Below are positions 52,348 through 61,149 of a DNA stretch of 64,000 bases, one piece after another. Origin of the DNA: Porphyrobacter sp. SLTP (GTDB lineage: Bacteria; Pseudomonadota; Alphaproteobacteria; Sphingomonadales; Sphingomonadaceae). How positions within the stretch are numbered: position 1 is the first letter of the stretch; each line of letters begins with the position of its first letter. The notes under the pieces were generated by a model. The model saw only the letters and a list, made by a program, of their open reading frames with translations, made no database searches and had not been told where the DNA came from. The DNA lies in the NCBI RefSeq assembly GCF_009905735.1, contig NZ_JAAALE010000012.1, positions 44,458 to 108,457 of the forward strand. The letters are read 5' to 3'. The position numbers and the translations under genes are program-made.

Positions 52348-52925
52348 TGGACCAGAATGCCCCCGCTTCCCGCACCCCGCTTGCCCGGCTCGCCCTGATC
52401 TGGGGGATCGGCGGCTTTGCGCTGACCGCCGCGTTGGTGGGCGGAATGAGCCTTAACGCGCAGAGCATCGCCAGCCACGATTCCAAGGCGCCCGTCACCT
52501 ATGACGCGGGCAAGTTCGTGCTGGATGACCGCGCCAATCAGGTGATCTTCAGCGGCGGGGTGATCGTCAATCAGGCGGACCTGCGCATCCAGTCCGACCG
52601 GATGCTGGTCAACTTCACCGACGGCGGGAGCCTCGAAATCCAGCGCATCACCGCGACCGGCGGGGTCGTCATCACGCGCGGCGATGAACGCGCCAGCGGC
52701 GACAATGCGATCTATGATTTCAACCGCCGGATCATCACCATGGCGGGCAATGTCCGCCTGCGCCGGGGCACCGACACGCTGAACGGCGGGCGTCTCGTGA
52801 TCGACCTCGCGAGCGGGCTTTCCACCGTGGACGGCACCGCTTCTGGCTCCAGCATCGGCGCGCCCGGTGCACCTGCGGGTCAGGGCCGCGTCACCGGCAG
52901 CTTCACGGTCCCGCAAAAGAACTGA
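52347..52925 (+). CDS. lptA: LPS transport periplasmic protein LptA
   Basis: A 192 aa protein with a signal or anchor (residues 10-35) and the OstA/LptA jellyroll: APVTYDAGKFVLDDRANQVIFSGGVIVNQADLRIQSDRMLVNF and RGDERASGDNAIYDFNRRIITMAGNVRLRRGTDTLNGGRL. It bridges LptC and LptD. ATG 52347 is preferred to a GTG at 52344. Unlike many genomes, lptB does not follow; the next gene is holA on the other strand, 13 bases away. Confidence 0.9.
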   Translation: MDQNAPASRTPLARLALIWGIGGFALTAALVGGMSLNAQSIASHDSKAPVTYDAGKFVLDDRANQVIFSGGVIVNQADLRIQSDRMLVNFTDGGSLEIQRITATGGVVITRGDERASGDNAIYDFNRRIITMAGNVRLRRGTDTLNGGRLVIDLASGLSTVDGTASGSSIGAPGAPAGQGRVTGSFTVPQKN

Positions 52926-52938
52926 TCAGGAGGGCGTG

Positions 52939-54003
52939 CTACCGCTTCGCCGCAAAGCGGGCGATTTCGGCCAGCTCCTGTGCGAGCAGCAACTCGGCCG
53001 ACTGGCTATTGGCGAGCAGGCTGCGGTGCAGCGCGGTCAGGCGCGGGATGAGCCGGTCGAGCCTAGTCTCGCTGGAACCGCGCGCGGCGGGCAGCGTCCA
53101 GCGCTTGAACTGGTTGCCGATATCGCGCTTCTCCTTGAAGAAGATGCCGAGCCGCATTTCCGCGCCCTTGTCGATCTGGTCGAAATTGCCGCGCGGGCCA
53201 AGGTAAGCGGCGATCTGCGCCAACTGAGCCGCGCGCCGTTCCAGGGCCAGCGCCACACCGACCGGGTTCAGACCCAGCTCGCGCATCCGCTTGATCTCTG
53301 ACGCGATCTTGCCAAGCTCCCCGCCCAGCACGGCGTTGACCAGCGGGGCGAACCCGTCCTCCTCGGTCGCCGCGCCGATCGCGGCATGATCGTCGGGCGT
53401 GGCGGGGCGGGGGGCTTGCGGATCGGCATCGCAATAGAGCGCGAGCTTGGTGACTTCGGACTGCGCCAGCCGCACATCAAGCCCCGCGCCGCGCGCGATC
53501 CGCTCCGCCAGATCGCCGCCGAGCCTGAGGCCAGCCGCATCGGCCATCCCCCGCACGGCCTGCGCCACGTCCTTCAGATCGGGCGGATGGAACATCGCCA
53601 CCAGCGCATCTGGCCGCTTTTCCAGCAGCTTGGCCGTGCGCGACTTGTCGGTGGCGGAGGTTGCAACGACGATCACCGGCGCCGCCTCGCCCGCCCCAGC
53701 CTCGGCGGTTTCGATCAGGAATTGCAGCGCGTCATGGGCATCATCGCCGCTGGCGCGCACCCAGATATGGCGCGCGCCGCCGAACAGCGAGGTCGAGCGC
53801 GCTTCGTCGCCCAGCAGGGCGGGATCGCGTTTGAGGTCTGCGCCCGCCAATTCCACCCGCTCACCCGCATCGGGAAAGGCGGCGGCCAAGCGGTTGGCGG
53901 CAGCGGTCGCCCCGGCTTCATCCGGGCCGCAGAAGAAGAAGATGCGGGCGGCGAGCGCGCCTTGCGGCAGGCCGCGGGCGAAATCGCTGTTCTTGGCCTT
54001 CAC
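52939..54003 (-). CDS. holA: DNA polymerase III subunit delta
   Basis: A 354 aa clamp-loader delta subunit. IFFFCGPDEAGATAAANRLAAAF at the start, an AAA+-like fold without Walker motifs, and the C-terminal collar domain (RRAAQLAQIAAYLGP... KRWTLPAARGSSETRLDRLIPRLTALHRSLL) match HolA of Alphaproteobacteria. The start overlaps the lptE stop (ATGA), so translation is coupled. The order leuS-lptE-holA is widespread in Proteobacteria. Confidence 0.93.
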   Translation of the reverse strand: MKAKNSDFARGLPQGALAARIFFFCGPDEAGATAAANRLAAAFPDAGERVELAGADLKRDPALLGDEARSTSLFGGARHIWVRASGDDAHDALQFLIETAEAGAGEAAPVIVVATSATDKSRTAKLLEKRPDALVAMFHPPDLKDVAQAVRGMADAAGLRLGGDLAERIARGAGLDVRLAQSEVTKLALYCDADPQAPRPATPDDHAAIGAATEEDGFAPLVNAVLGGELGKIASEIKRMRELGLNPVGVALALERRAAQLAQIAAYLGPRGNFDQIDKGAEMRLGIFFKEKRDIGNQFKRWTLPAARGSSETRLDRLIPRLTALHRSLLANSQSAELLLAQELAEIARFAAKR

Positions 54004-54500
54004 TGGCCCGCAGCGGCGCGGCTGCGCAGCGTGACGGCGATCTGCGTCGCCATCCGGTCAGCAACTTCGAGCGCGAGGTTTTCCAGCGCCTTCTGCTCGG
54101 CGGCGATGGTGGCATATTCGCTGGACACCACATCGATCCCCGCGTCCGAGCCTGCGGTGGCATCGAGCAGCACCGAGCCTGTCGCCAGCTCCACCAGCTG
54201 ATAGCGCGCGCGCAGGATCCGGCGTTCACGGCTGATGGTATCGTCGTTAAGCACACCGAGGGCTTCGAGCGAATCGTCGAGCCTGACGTCCAGCCGGTAT
54301 TGCGGCGTCACCTGCCCCGCGACGCCAAGCCGCGCATCAAGCGCGTTCTTGACCAGCCACCCGCCGCGCCCCTGAATCGCCGGGATATCGACCGCAGCAA
54401 TTCCCTGTGCCGCGCCCGAACTCGCCCCGCCCGCATACATCGGTGACAGGCCGCAGGCGGTGAGGGCCAAGGGGGCCAGCAGGGCGAAAAGAATGCGCAT
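54000..54500 (-). CDS. lptE: LPS assembly lipoprotein LptE
   Basis: A 166 aa lipoprotein (lipobox LTAC, Cys16; GLSPMYAGG follows). A two-layer fold with IPAIQGRGGWLVKNALDARLG and YRLDVRLDDSLEALGVLNDDTISRERRILRARYQLVELATGSVLLDATAGSDAGIDVVSSEYA is typical. It forms the plug inside LptD in the outer membrane. Position between leuS and holA confirms identity. The ATG and the leuS stop share one base at 54500. Confidence 0.93.
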   Translation of the reverse strand: MRILFALLAPLALTACGLSPMYAGGASSGAAQGIAAVDIPAIQGRGGWLVKNALDARLGVAGQVTPQYRLDVRLDDSLEALGVLNDDTISRERRILRARYQLVELATGSVLLDATAGSDAGIDVVSSEYATIAAEQKALENLALEVADRMATQIAVTLRSRAAAGQ

Positions 54501-57037
54501 CAGGTGACGATATTCACCAATCGGTCGGGCACCACAATGATCTTGCGGATCGCAGCGCCATCAACCGAGCGTTGCAGGTTGGCCGAGGCGAGCGCCAATG
54601 CTTCGAGCGCGTCCTTCGACGCCCCCTTGGGTGCGGTGACGGTATCGCGCAGCTTGCCCATGTGCTGGATGGCGATGGTGACCTCGTCATCGACCAGCAG
54701 CGCCGGATCGACGTCGGGCCAAGCGGATTCGGCGACGAGGCCGGTCCCGAGCCCGTAGGTCGCGCGCGCTTCCTCGGCGAGGTGCGGCATCATCGGCGAG
54801 ACCAGCACGGCGAGCTTGCGGATCGCGTCGGAGCGGGTGGAGGACAGCGGTGCCTTCTCGACCGCGCCGACCAGTTCGTAGATCCGCGCAACCGCCTTGT
54901 TGAAGCTCAGCGCCTCGATATCTTCGGCGACCGCGGCGACGGTCTGGTGAAGCTTGCGGTCCAGCGCCTTGTCGTATTCCGCATCGGCGCCCGCGCCGCC
55001 TGCGCTCGCCTGCCCGAACAAGCGCCACAAGCGCTGGACGAAGCGCGCACAGCCCTCGATCCCGGCATCCGACCACGGCAGATCGCGTTCCGGCGGGCTG
55101 TCCGACAGCATGAACCACCGCACCGCATCCGCGCCGTGGCGGGCGATGATGTTGTCCGGATCGACGACGTTCTTCTTCGACTTCGACATCTTGATGACGC
55201 GGCCGACTTCGACCGTTCCGCCATCGGCAAGCAGCGTGGCACCCTCGGACGAGCGATTCACTTCCTCGGGGCCAAAGAACACCGGCACGCCGCGCGTTGC
55301 ATCGATGCGGCTATAGGTCTCGTGCGTCACCATCCCTTGCGTGAATAACGCCGCGAAGGGCTCAGCCACGCTGATCTTGCCGATGTGCGCCAGCGCCCGC
55401 GTCCAGAAGCGGGCGTAGAGCAGGTGCAGAATCGCGTGCTCGATCCCGCCGATATAGTGCTGCACCGGCATCCACTTGGCGACCTCTTCGGGGTCGAACG
55501 GACGGTCGGCCGGCTGGCTGGCGAAGCGCAGGAAGTACCACGAGCTATCGACGAAGGTGTCGAGCGTATCCGTCTCGCGCCGCGCCGCAGCGCCGCACTT
55601 GGGGCAGTCGACGTGCTTCCACGTCGGGTGGCGTTCGAGCGGATTGCCGGGGATATCGAAGCTGACATCCTCTGGCAGGGTGACGGGCAGTTGATCCTTG
55701 GGCACCGGCACCACGCCGCAGGCATCGCAATGGATGAAGGGGATCGGCGTGCCCCAATAGCGCTGGCGGCTGACGCCCCAATCGCGCAGGCGCCACACGG
55801 TGCGGCCCTCGCCCCAGCCGCCGCTTTCGGCGCGGGTGATGACCGCCTGCTTGGCGTCCTCGACGCTCATGCCGTTGAGGAAGTCGCTGTTCACGATCAC
55901 CCCGTCGCCCGCCTCGGCCTCGCCCTTGAAGGGCTCGTCAGCCTTGGCCGGATCGCTGGCGACCACGCGCAGGATCGGCAGTTCGTATTTGGTGGCGAAT
56001 TCGAAGTCGCGCTGGTCATGCCCCGGCACGCCCATCACCGCGCCGGTGCCATATTCCATCAGCACGAAATTGGCGATGAAGACCGGCAGGTCCGCGCCCG
56101 TGAACGGATGCTTCGCGGTAATCGGCGTGCGATAGCCCAGCTTCTCCGCCGTTTCGAGCGCGGCGGCCGTGGTCGCGCCCTTCTTGCACTGGTCGATGAA
56201 GGCGGCGACCTCGGGGTCGGCAGCGAGCGATTGCGCGATGGGGTGGTCGGCCGCGATGGCGCAGAAGCTCGCGCCGAAGATGGTGTCGGGGCGGGTGGAG
56301 TAAACAGCCAGCTTGCCGCCATCGGAGAGATCAAACGAAAACTCCAGCCCCTGCGACTTGCCGATCCAGTTCTCCTGCATCAGCCGGACCTTCTCGGGCC
56401 AGTCCTCAAGGCTGCCCAAGCCTTCCAGCAAATCGTCCGCAAAGTCGGTGATCTTGAGGAACCACTGGTTCAGCTTGCGCTTTTCGACCTCCGCGCCGCT
56501 GCGCCAGCCCTTGCCGTCGATCACCTGCTCGTTGGCGAGCACGGTCATGTCGACCGGGTCCCAGTTGACGGTCGATTCCTTGCGGTAGACGAGGCCCGCC
56601 TCGTAGAGGTCGGCGAACAGCGCCTGTTCGTGGCCATAATATTCGGGATCGCAGGTGGCGAATTCGCGCGTCCAGTCGAGCGCGAAGCCGATGCGCTGCA
56701 ACTGCGCCTTCATCTGCGCGATGTTCTGGCGGGTCCAGCCGCCCGGGTGCACGCCCTTTTCCATCGCGGCGTTTTCGGCCGGCATCCCGAAGGCGTCCCA
56801 CCCCATCGGGTGCAGCACCTCGAACCCGCGCATCTTCTGGTAGCGCGCCAGCACGTCGCCCATCGTGTAGTTGCGCACATGGCCCATGTGGATGCGCCCC
56901 GAAGGATAGGGGAACATCTCGAGGATGTAGCTCTTGGGCTTCGGGCTGTTCGAATCAGCGGTGAACGTCCCCGCGTCTGTCCAGGCACGCTGCCAGCGGT
57001 CATCGGCGACGGCAGGGTCGAAACGGGTTTCGGTCAT
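54500..57037 (-). CDS. leuS: Leucyl-tRNA synthetase
   Basis: An 845 aa class I aminoacyl-tRNA synthetase. The HIGH motif is in [16 protein letters not shown] (near residue 45), the CP1 editing domain covers about 225-420 (with [18 protein letters not shown]), the KMSKS motif is in [17 protein letters not shown] near 615, and the anticodon-binding domain follows. An internal zinc-ribbon-like HCDACG...CPKCG near 435-475 is present. First gene of the leuS-lptE-holA unit; DUF3576 gene is 30 bases upstream. Confidence 0.97.
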   Translation of the reverse strand: MTETRFDPAVADDRWQRAWTDAGTFTADSNSPKPKSYILEMFPYPSGRIHMGHVRNYTMGDVLARYQKMRGFEVLHPMGWDAFGMPAENAAMEKGVHPGGWTRQNIAQMKAQLQRIGFALDWTREFATCDPEYYGHEQALFADLYEAGLVYRKESTVNWDPVDMTVLANEQVIDGKGWRSGAEVEKRKLNQWFLKITDFADDLLEGLGSLEDWPEKVRLMQENWIGKSQGLEFSFDLSDGGKLAVYSTRPDTIFGASFCAIAADHPIAQSLAADPEVAAFIDQCKKGATTAAALETAEKLGYRTPITAKHPFTGADLPVFIANFVLMEYGTGAVMGVPGHDQRDFEFATKYELPILRVVASDPAKADEPFKGEAEAGDGVIVNSDFLNGMSVEDAKQAVITRAESGGWGEGRTVWRLRDWGVSRQRYWGTPIPFIHCDACGVVPVPKDQLPVTLPEDVSFDIPGNPLERHPTWKHVDCPKCGAAARRETDTLDTFVDSSWYFLRFASQPADRPFDPEEVAKWMPVQHYIGGIEHAILHLLYARFWTRALAHIGKISVAEPFAALFTQGMVTHETYSRIDATRGVPVFFGPEEVNRSSEGATLLADGGTVEVGRVIKMSKSKKNVVDPDNIIARHGADAVRWFMLSDSPPERDLPWSDAGIEGCARFVQRLWRLFGQASAGGAGADAEYDKALDRKLHQTVAAVAEDIEALSFNKAVARIYELVGAVEKAPLSSTRSDAIRKLAVLVSPMMPHLAEEARATYGLGTGLVAESAWPDVDPALLVDDEVTIAIQHMGKLRDTVTAPKGASKDALEALALASANLQRSVDGAAIRKIIVVPDRLVNIVT

Positions 57038-57067
57038 GTAAAATTCTTTCCGAGTGAAGCGGAAACT

Positions 57068-57565
57068 CTACGAAGCAATCGCCTGACGGCGCAGATCGCG
57101 GGCCTTGGTGAGGATAATGTCCTCAAGCTTCTGGACAGTGGCGGCCTGCACCGGGGCTTCGACCCAGTTGCCGGCTTCGTTCACCTGACGGCTCGCCGCG
57201 ACGCGCAGGGCATCAGCGCGCAGATCCTGATCGAGGATCGTCACGGTCAGCTTGACCCGCTCATTGGGGTTGGAGGGATTGGAATACCAATCGGTCACGA
57301 TCACGCCCCCGCTGCTGTCGGCCTGAAGCAGCGGCGCAAAGCTCACCGTGTCGAGCGCGGCACGCCACAGATAGGCGTTGACGCCGATGGTGTTGAGCTG
57401 GGCCGCCGACAGTTCGGTGCGCGGACGGGCGCCGCCGCCGCAGGCGCTGAGGCCCACCAGCGAAACGCCAAGCAGCGCAAGGCCGAGCGTGCGGCGGCCA
57501 AAGGAAACTTTGCCGGCCGGGCGACCAGTGGCCTTGGAGAAAGTGGCGGAATTGGCGCGTGTCAC
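57068..57565 (-). CDS. DUF3576 lipoprotein
   Basis: A 165 aa protein with a 40-residue basic then hydrophobic signal and lipobox LSAC (near Cys42). The DUF3576 core reads TIGVNAYLWRAALDTVSFAPLLQADSSGGVIVTDWYSNPSNPNERVKLTVTILDQDLRADALRVAASRQV. The family is found upstream of leuS in many Alphaproteobacteria, which fits here. It is believed to be an envelope protein; the exact role is unknown. Confidence 0.88.
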   Translation of the reverse strand: MTRANSATFSKATGRPAGKVSFGRRTLGLALLGVSLVGLSACGGGARPRTELSAAQLNTIGVNAYLWRAALDTVSFAPLLQADSSGGVIVTDWYSNPSNPNERVKLTVTILDQDLRADALRVAASRQVNEAGNWVEAPVQAATVQKLEDIILTKARDLRRQAIAS

Positions 57566-57922
57566 AGCCGGATCATCCTCATCATCTGTATCGGCCTCGC
57601 TCTATAGCCCCAAGGGTTGATGCGGCAAGCATCATCCGCGCGGAGCCCCGGCCGAGGCGGTCAAGCCCGCCGCTGCAAGAGCGCCCGCGGGCTTTACCCA
57701 GCCTGAATTTACCTCACCCTGCAACATTCTGTGTGCATGGTGCCACAGGTGCGGCGCGAATCTGTTTCGTGTCGCAGCAACCCCATTGCAAGCGGCCGGC
57801 GCGAGACTATCACTATATTTCAAAGTGACCGCGACTCAGCTGGCGTTAAGGCAAAGCGTGGTGAGGCAAAGGCGCTCCAGTCGGAAATCCGGGGCGCAGC
57901 AGAACAGGAAACGGGTAGCATA
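57566..57922. other. Divergent intergenic region, 357 bases
   Basis: Between the DUF3576 and exported-protein starts. It includes an AT-rich patch TATCACTATATTT (57808-57820) that looks like a -10 element for the rightward gene, but no matching -35 at 16-18 bases. The frame of the rightward gene is open throughout from 57731, without conserved residues. Nothing else was recognised. Confidence 0.5.
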
Positions 57923-58696
57923 ATGGCACGCGAGTCGGACAGGTCAGCAAAGGCGCAGCAACCGCTGCGGTCGTTTGCCCTGTACGCGCTGGCGTGCGGT
58001 GCGCTGGCCCTTGCCGTGCCGAGCGCCGGACTGGCGCTGGCGGGCGAAATCGTCCCGGTGCGCACGGCGGCCTCGCTCGATGCGCTGGGCCTGCGGATGT
58101 TCACCCCGGCCTCGGTTGATCCTGATCTGGCTGCCCGCGTGGCTGACAAGGCCCGCGCCCGCGGCATTCGCTTCACCCCCGCCAGCGCGCCGACCATGTC
58201 GGGCAAGCGCACAGTGACAGTCGCGGTGCGGATGGATGATGACACCGCCCGCGCGATCACGGTGCGCAAGGCGATTGACGCCGTACCGGGCCGCGGGCTG
58301 GGCCTCACCGGTCTGGATTCGAGCAAGTTCCAGCTGGGTTCGGCACGCGGCTACAAGAGCTTTGCCCGTTCGGTCGATCTGTCGGCCAAGGTCAGCAACG
58401 TCTCGCTGCCCGATCTGGCGCAGTTCGAACCTTCGCGCCCCAAGGCCGAAGACAAGCCCAGCCGCCTCCAGCCGCGGATCGAGCTTGAAGATCGCCAGAT
58501 TGCCGGCCGTTCGCCCAACACACTCGATTCGACCGCTGCGCAGACCGTGGGTCTGGGCGGGAGCTTCCGCCTTTCGCCTAATCTCAACGTGACGGCAGGC
58601 GTGCGCTACTCGCAGGAGCGGGAACGGCTCAATCCGCTGACCAATTCGGTGCAGGATAGCCAGGCGGTTTACGTCGGGACGCAGATCAAGTTCTGA
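57923..58696 (+). CDS. Hypothetical exported protein with outer-membrane-like C-terminus
   Basis: A 257 aa protein I do not recognise. After a basic start (MARESDRSAKAQQPLR) comes a hydrophobic signal (SFALYALACGALALAVPSAGLALAG). The middle is soluble and Ala/Arg-rich. The last 60 residues (QTVGLGGSFRLSPNLNVTAGVRYSQERERLNPLTNSVQDSQAVYVGTQIKF) alternate as amphipathic beta strands and end in phenylalanine, as BAM substrates do. That length could give 4 strands, so a small or oligomeric barrel is possible. AGGAAACGGG lies before the ATG. Confidence 0.7.
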   Translation: MARESDRSAKAQQPLRSFALYALACGALALAVPSAGLALAGEIVPVRTAASLDALGLRMFTPASVDPDLAARVADKARARGIRFTPASAPTMSGKRTVTVAVRMDDDTARAITVRKAIDAVPGRGLGLTGLDSSKFQLGSARGYKSFARSVDLSAKVSNVSLPDLAQFEPSRPKAEDKPSRLQPRIELEDRQIAGRSPNTLDSTAAQTVGLGGSFRLSPNLNVTAGVRYSQERERLNPLTNSVQDSQAVYVGTQIKF

Positions 58697-58735
58697 TCCC
58701 GCGCTGATCCACCGGGCGTTGGCCCGTGGTTGCCC

Positions 58736-58776
58736 GCTCATTGCACGATCATCGCCCGGTCATTGGCGTTTCAACG
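58736..58776. repeat. Dispersed 41-base repeat, family G
   Basis: The second copy of the element at 24276-24316 (about 85% identity), with the same paired TCATTG words. It lies upstream of phaB. Confidence 0.5.
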
Positions 58777-58870
58777 GCGCCGAGGCGCATAGCTATTCCC
58801 CGCTTTCCCTGACCCTACGGCACGGCTAGGTTGCGCTGGTACAACCGCATCACGTCAAGGGGAGAAGAGC

Positions 58871-59593
58871 ATGGGCCGGGTAGCCATCGTCACCGGAGGA
58901 ACGCGCGGGATCGGGGAGGCGATCTGCAAGCGGCTCCAGCGCCAGGGCCATACCGTCATCGCCAATTACGCCGGGAACGAGGAGAAGGCGCAAGCCTTCA
59001 CCAAGGCCACCGGCATCCCGGCACGCCGTTGGGACGTGGGCGATTACGAGGCGACCCAAGCGGGCTGTGCCGCCGTGGCGGAGGAATTCGGCGCGGTCGA
59101 TATCGTGGTCAACAACGCCGGGATCACCCGCGACGGCACTTTGCACAAGATGAGCTTCGAGGACTGGAACGATGTCATGCGCATCAACCTCGGCGGGTGC
59201 TTCAACATGGCCAAGGCGACCTTCCCCGGGATGCGCGAACGCGGGTGGGGGCGGATCGTCAACATCGGCTCGATCAACGGACAGGCGGGGCAATACGGAC
59301 AGGTCAACTATGCCGCGGCCAAGAGCGGCATTCACGGCTTTACCAAGGCCTTGGCGCAGGAAGGCGCGAAGTTCGGGGTAACGGTCAACGCGATCGCGCC
59401 GGGCTATATCGACACCGACATGGTCGCCGCCGTCCCCGCGCCGGTGCTGGAGAAGATCGTCGCCAAAATCCCCGTCGGCCGCCTCGGCATGGCGGAGGAA
59501 ATCGCCCGCGGGGTGGCGTTCCTGACCAGCGAGAACGGCGGCTTCATGACCGGCTCGACCATGAGCATCAACGGCGGCCAGCATATGTACTGA
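58871..59593 (+). CDS. phaB: Acetoacetyl-CoA reductase
   Basis: A 240 aa short-chain dehydrogenase reducing acetoacetyl-CoA to (R)-3-hydroxybutyryl-CoA with NADPH for PHB synthesis. The cofactor motif TGGTRGIGEAI is near residue 9, NNAG near 83, the Ser-Tyr-Lys triad in NIGSINGQAGQYGQVNYAAAKSG, and the PhaB-type ending MTGSTMSINGGQHMY. GGTR in place of GASR is typical of PhaB. A strong AAGGGGAG site lies 8 bases before the ATG. phaA and phaC are not adjacent; phaZ is 10 kb upstream. Confidence 0.94.
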   Translation: MGRVAIVTGGTRGIGEAICKRLQRQGHTVIANYAGNEEKAQAFTKATGIPARRWDVGDYEATQAGCAAVAEEFGAVDIVVNNAGITRDGTLHKMSFEDWNDVMRINLGGCFNMAKATFPGMRERGWGRIVNIGSINGQAGQYGQVNYAAAKSGIHGFTKALAQEGAKFGVTVNAIAPGYIDTDMVAAVPAPVLEKIVAKIPVGRLGMAEEIARGVAFLTSENGGFMTGSTMSINGGQHMY

Positions 59594-59716
59594 GGCCGGG
59601 AGGCGCGCAGCGCTGCAGCTCGGCGGCGCGAGCTCGCCGAACCCGTCTGACGTCAGCCTGCGGCTTTGCCGCAGGCCTCCTTCTCGCTAAGCTCTCCTTC
59701 AACAAAGGGGGACCGC

Positions 59717-60259
59717 ATGGCACTATCCGCAGCACAACTCGATCTCCGTCGCGCCCATGTGAACGGCGGCGCGGGCGTGCTGGTATCGGGCCTGGCGTGG
59801 CTCGCGGCGGCAATCGCCTTTCTCGCCGCCGGCCCCAAGCCCGCCTTCGTCACCCTGTTCGTCTGCGGCTTGGCCATCGCGCCAGTGGCAGGGCTGGTGG
59901 AGCGATTTGTGTTCAAGGCCTCGCCCTCCACCACTGGCAAGCGCTTGGAGTGGATCGCGATTGCCACCGTCCCCGTGCTGCTCGGCGGGTTCTTTATCGG
60001 CTGGCTCGGCATGGCTGAGGCACCTTTCGCCGCGGTCCCGATCGTGGCGATCGGGGTCGGCCTGCGCTACCTCACGTTCCCGGTGATGTTCGGGGGACTG
60101 GTTTTTGCCCTGTTGGGAGCGGCGTTCATCGCTGCGGGCGCGGTGGGCATCCTCAGCCTCCCAGCCGCCCCGTGGATAGCGCTCGGCCTTGGCGTGATGG
60201 AACTGGCCGCGGGCGCAATGCTCGTACAGCAATGGCGCGCCGCGGCCAGCCGGGCGTAA
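59717..60259 (+). CDS. Hypothetical multi-pass membrane protein
   Basis: A 180 aa protein with about five to six hydrophobic segments (VLVSGLAWLAAAIAFLAAG, FVTLFVCGLAIAPVAGLV, WIAIATVPVLLGGFFIGWL, VPIVAIGVGLRYLTFPVMFGG, LLGAAFIAAGAVGIL, WIALGLGVMELAAGAML). I know no function for it. The ATG has a strong AAAGGGGG site. A convergent regulator gene ends 11 bases away. The hairpin CCTGCGGC/GCCGCAGG at 59657-59675 lies between it and phaB. Confidence 0.72.
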   Translation: MALSAAQLDLRRAHVNGGAGVLVSGLAWLAAAIAFLAAGPKPAFVTLFVCGLAIAPVAGLVERFVFKASPSTTGKRLEWIAIATVPVLLGGFFIGWLGMAEAPFAAVPIVAIGVGLRYLTFPVMFGGLVFALLGAAFIAAGAVGILSLPAAPWIALGLGVMELAAGAMLVQQWRAAASRA

Positions 60260-60269
60260 CGCCCGGCCC

Positions 60270-61046
60270 TCACCCGATCACAATCCCCACCACGCGCCAC
60301 GCGCCATCCTCCCACGCCAGCGAGACGCTTTCGACCTGATTGGTCCCGTCCGCATAGCTGCTGGCGAACTTGACCAGCTGGTAGCCTTCGGGCGGAGCGG
60401 GGACGAATTCGTTGGTGACGAGATTGCGGGTCAGCACTGTGCCGAGCGGCGGGCGCACCTTTTCAGACACCTCGGTCCAGCGCTCCAGACTGTTGAGCTG
60501 GCGAAACTGCGAGCCGGTAGCGGCGTAGCTTTCGGCCCAGCGGCTCTCGTCGATCAGCGTCAGGAAGGCTTCGGCCGCCCGGGCGGCGGCGGCAGCATCA
60601 GCCTCGGCCGTCGCGGCGGCTGACACCGCAGGGGCGGGGGCCAGCACCGAGAGCGGCGAGGCGGGGAGGAACAGCGCGGCAAGAATCAAGGACATGGCAA
60701 GCACTCCGGCAAGGGTGAGAGCAAGGCCCGGCCCAAGGCCGAACCACGCCCGCCGCTGGGTAGCGGATGCCGCTGCCCCTGCCGCGCCAGACCCCTCGGC
60801 CGCATCCCCCAAAGCCTTGTCCCCCAAACTTTCGGGGGCCTCTTCGCCTTCCTCTGCCAGCAACCGCCGCGCCGCCTCGCGGCTGCTGGTGACGCCGAGC
60901 TTGCGCCGCGCATCGCGCAGCCGCTCGTTCACCGTGTGCACCGACAGGCCCAACGCCTGCGCCGAGGACTTGGCGTCATGCCCGCGCAGGATCAGCCGGA
61001 GGGTCTGCTTCTCCTTCTCGGTCAGCGTGTCGAGGACGGTCGTCAT
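60270..61046 (-). CDS. Membrane-tethered LuxR-type regulator with DUF4019 domain
   Basis: A 258 aa protein with unusual layout. Residues 5-65 are a LuxR/GerE helix-turn-helix (LTEKEKQTLRLILRGHDAKSSAQALGLSVHTVNERLRDARRKLGV), then a Glu/Ala linker, one transmembrane helix (about 106-128) and a periplasmic DUF4019-like domain (AAEAFLTLIDESRWAESYAATGSQFRQLNSLERWTEVSEKVRPPLGTV...GYQLVKFASSY). It could sense an envelope signal and regulate transcription directly. Targets are unknown; the divergent antiporter gene is a candidate. Confidence 0.85.
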   Translation of the reverse strand: MTTVLDTLTEKEKQTLRLILRGHDAKSSAQALGLSVHTVNERLRDARRKLGVTSSREAARRLLAEEGEEAPESLGDKALGDAAEGSGAAGAAASATQRRAWFGLGPGLALTLAGVLAMSLILAALFLPASPLSVLAPAPAVSAAATAEADAAAAARAAEAFLTLIDESRWAESYAATGSQFRQLNSLERWTEVSEKVRPPLGTVLTRNLVTNEFVPAPPEGYQLVKFASSYADGTNQVESVSLAWEDGAWRVVGIVIG

Positions 61047-61149
61047 GGCTGCGGTCTAAGGCGCGCGCCGGGGGCGGGCCACCCCGAATTTTTCGGGTGT
61101 CGTTTCAGCGTCGTTTCCCGCGCCGCCACAATGCGATAGGCTGACGCGC

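Noticed and set aside
55385..57607. A 740-codon open frame on the plus strand
   Set aside because: It is antisense to leuS and DUF3576 genes; the composition is Arg/His-rich shadow sequence.
60270..61046. Classical LuxR quorum-sensing receptor
   Set aside because: The HTH is N-terminal and no autoinducer-binding domain is present.
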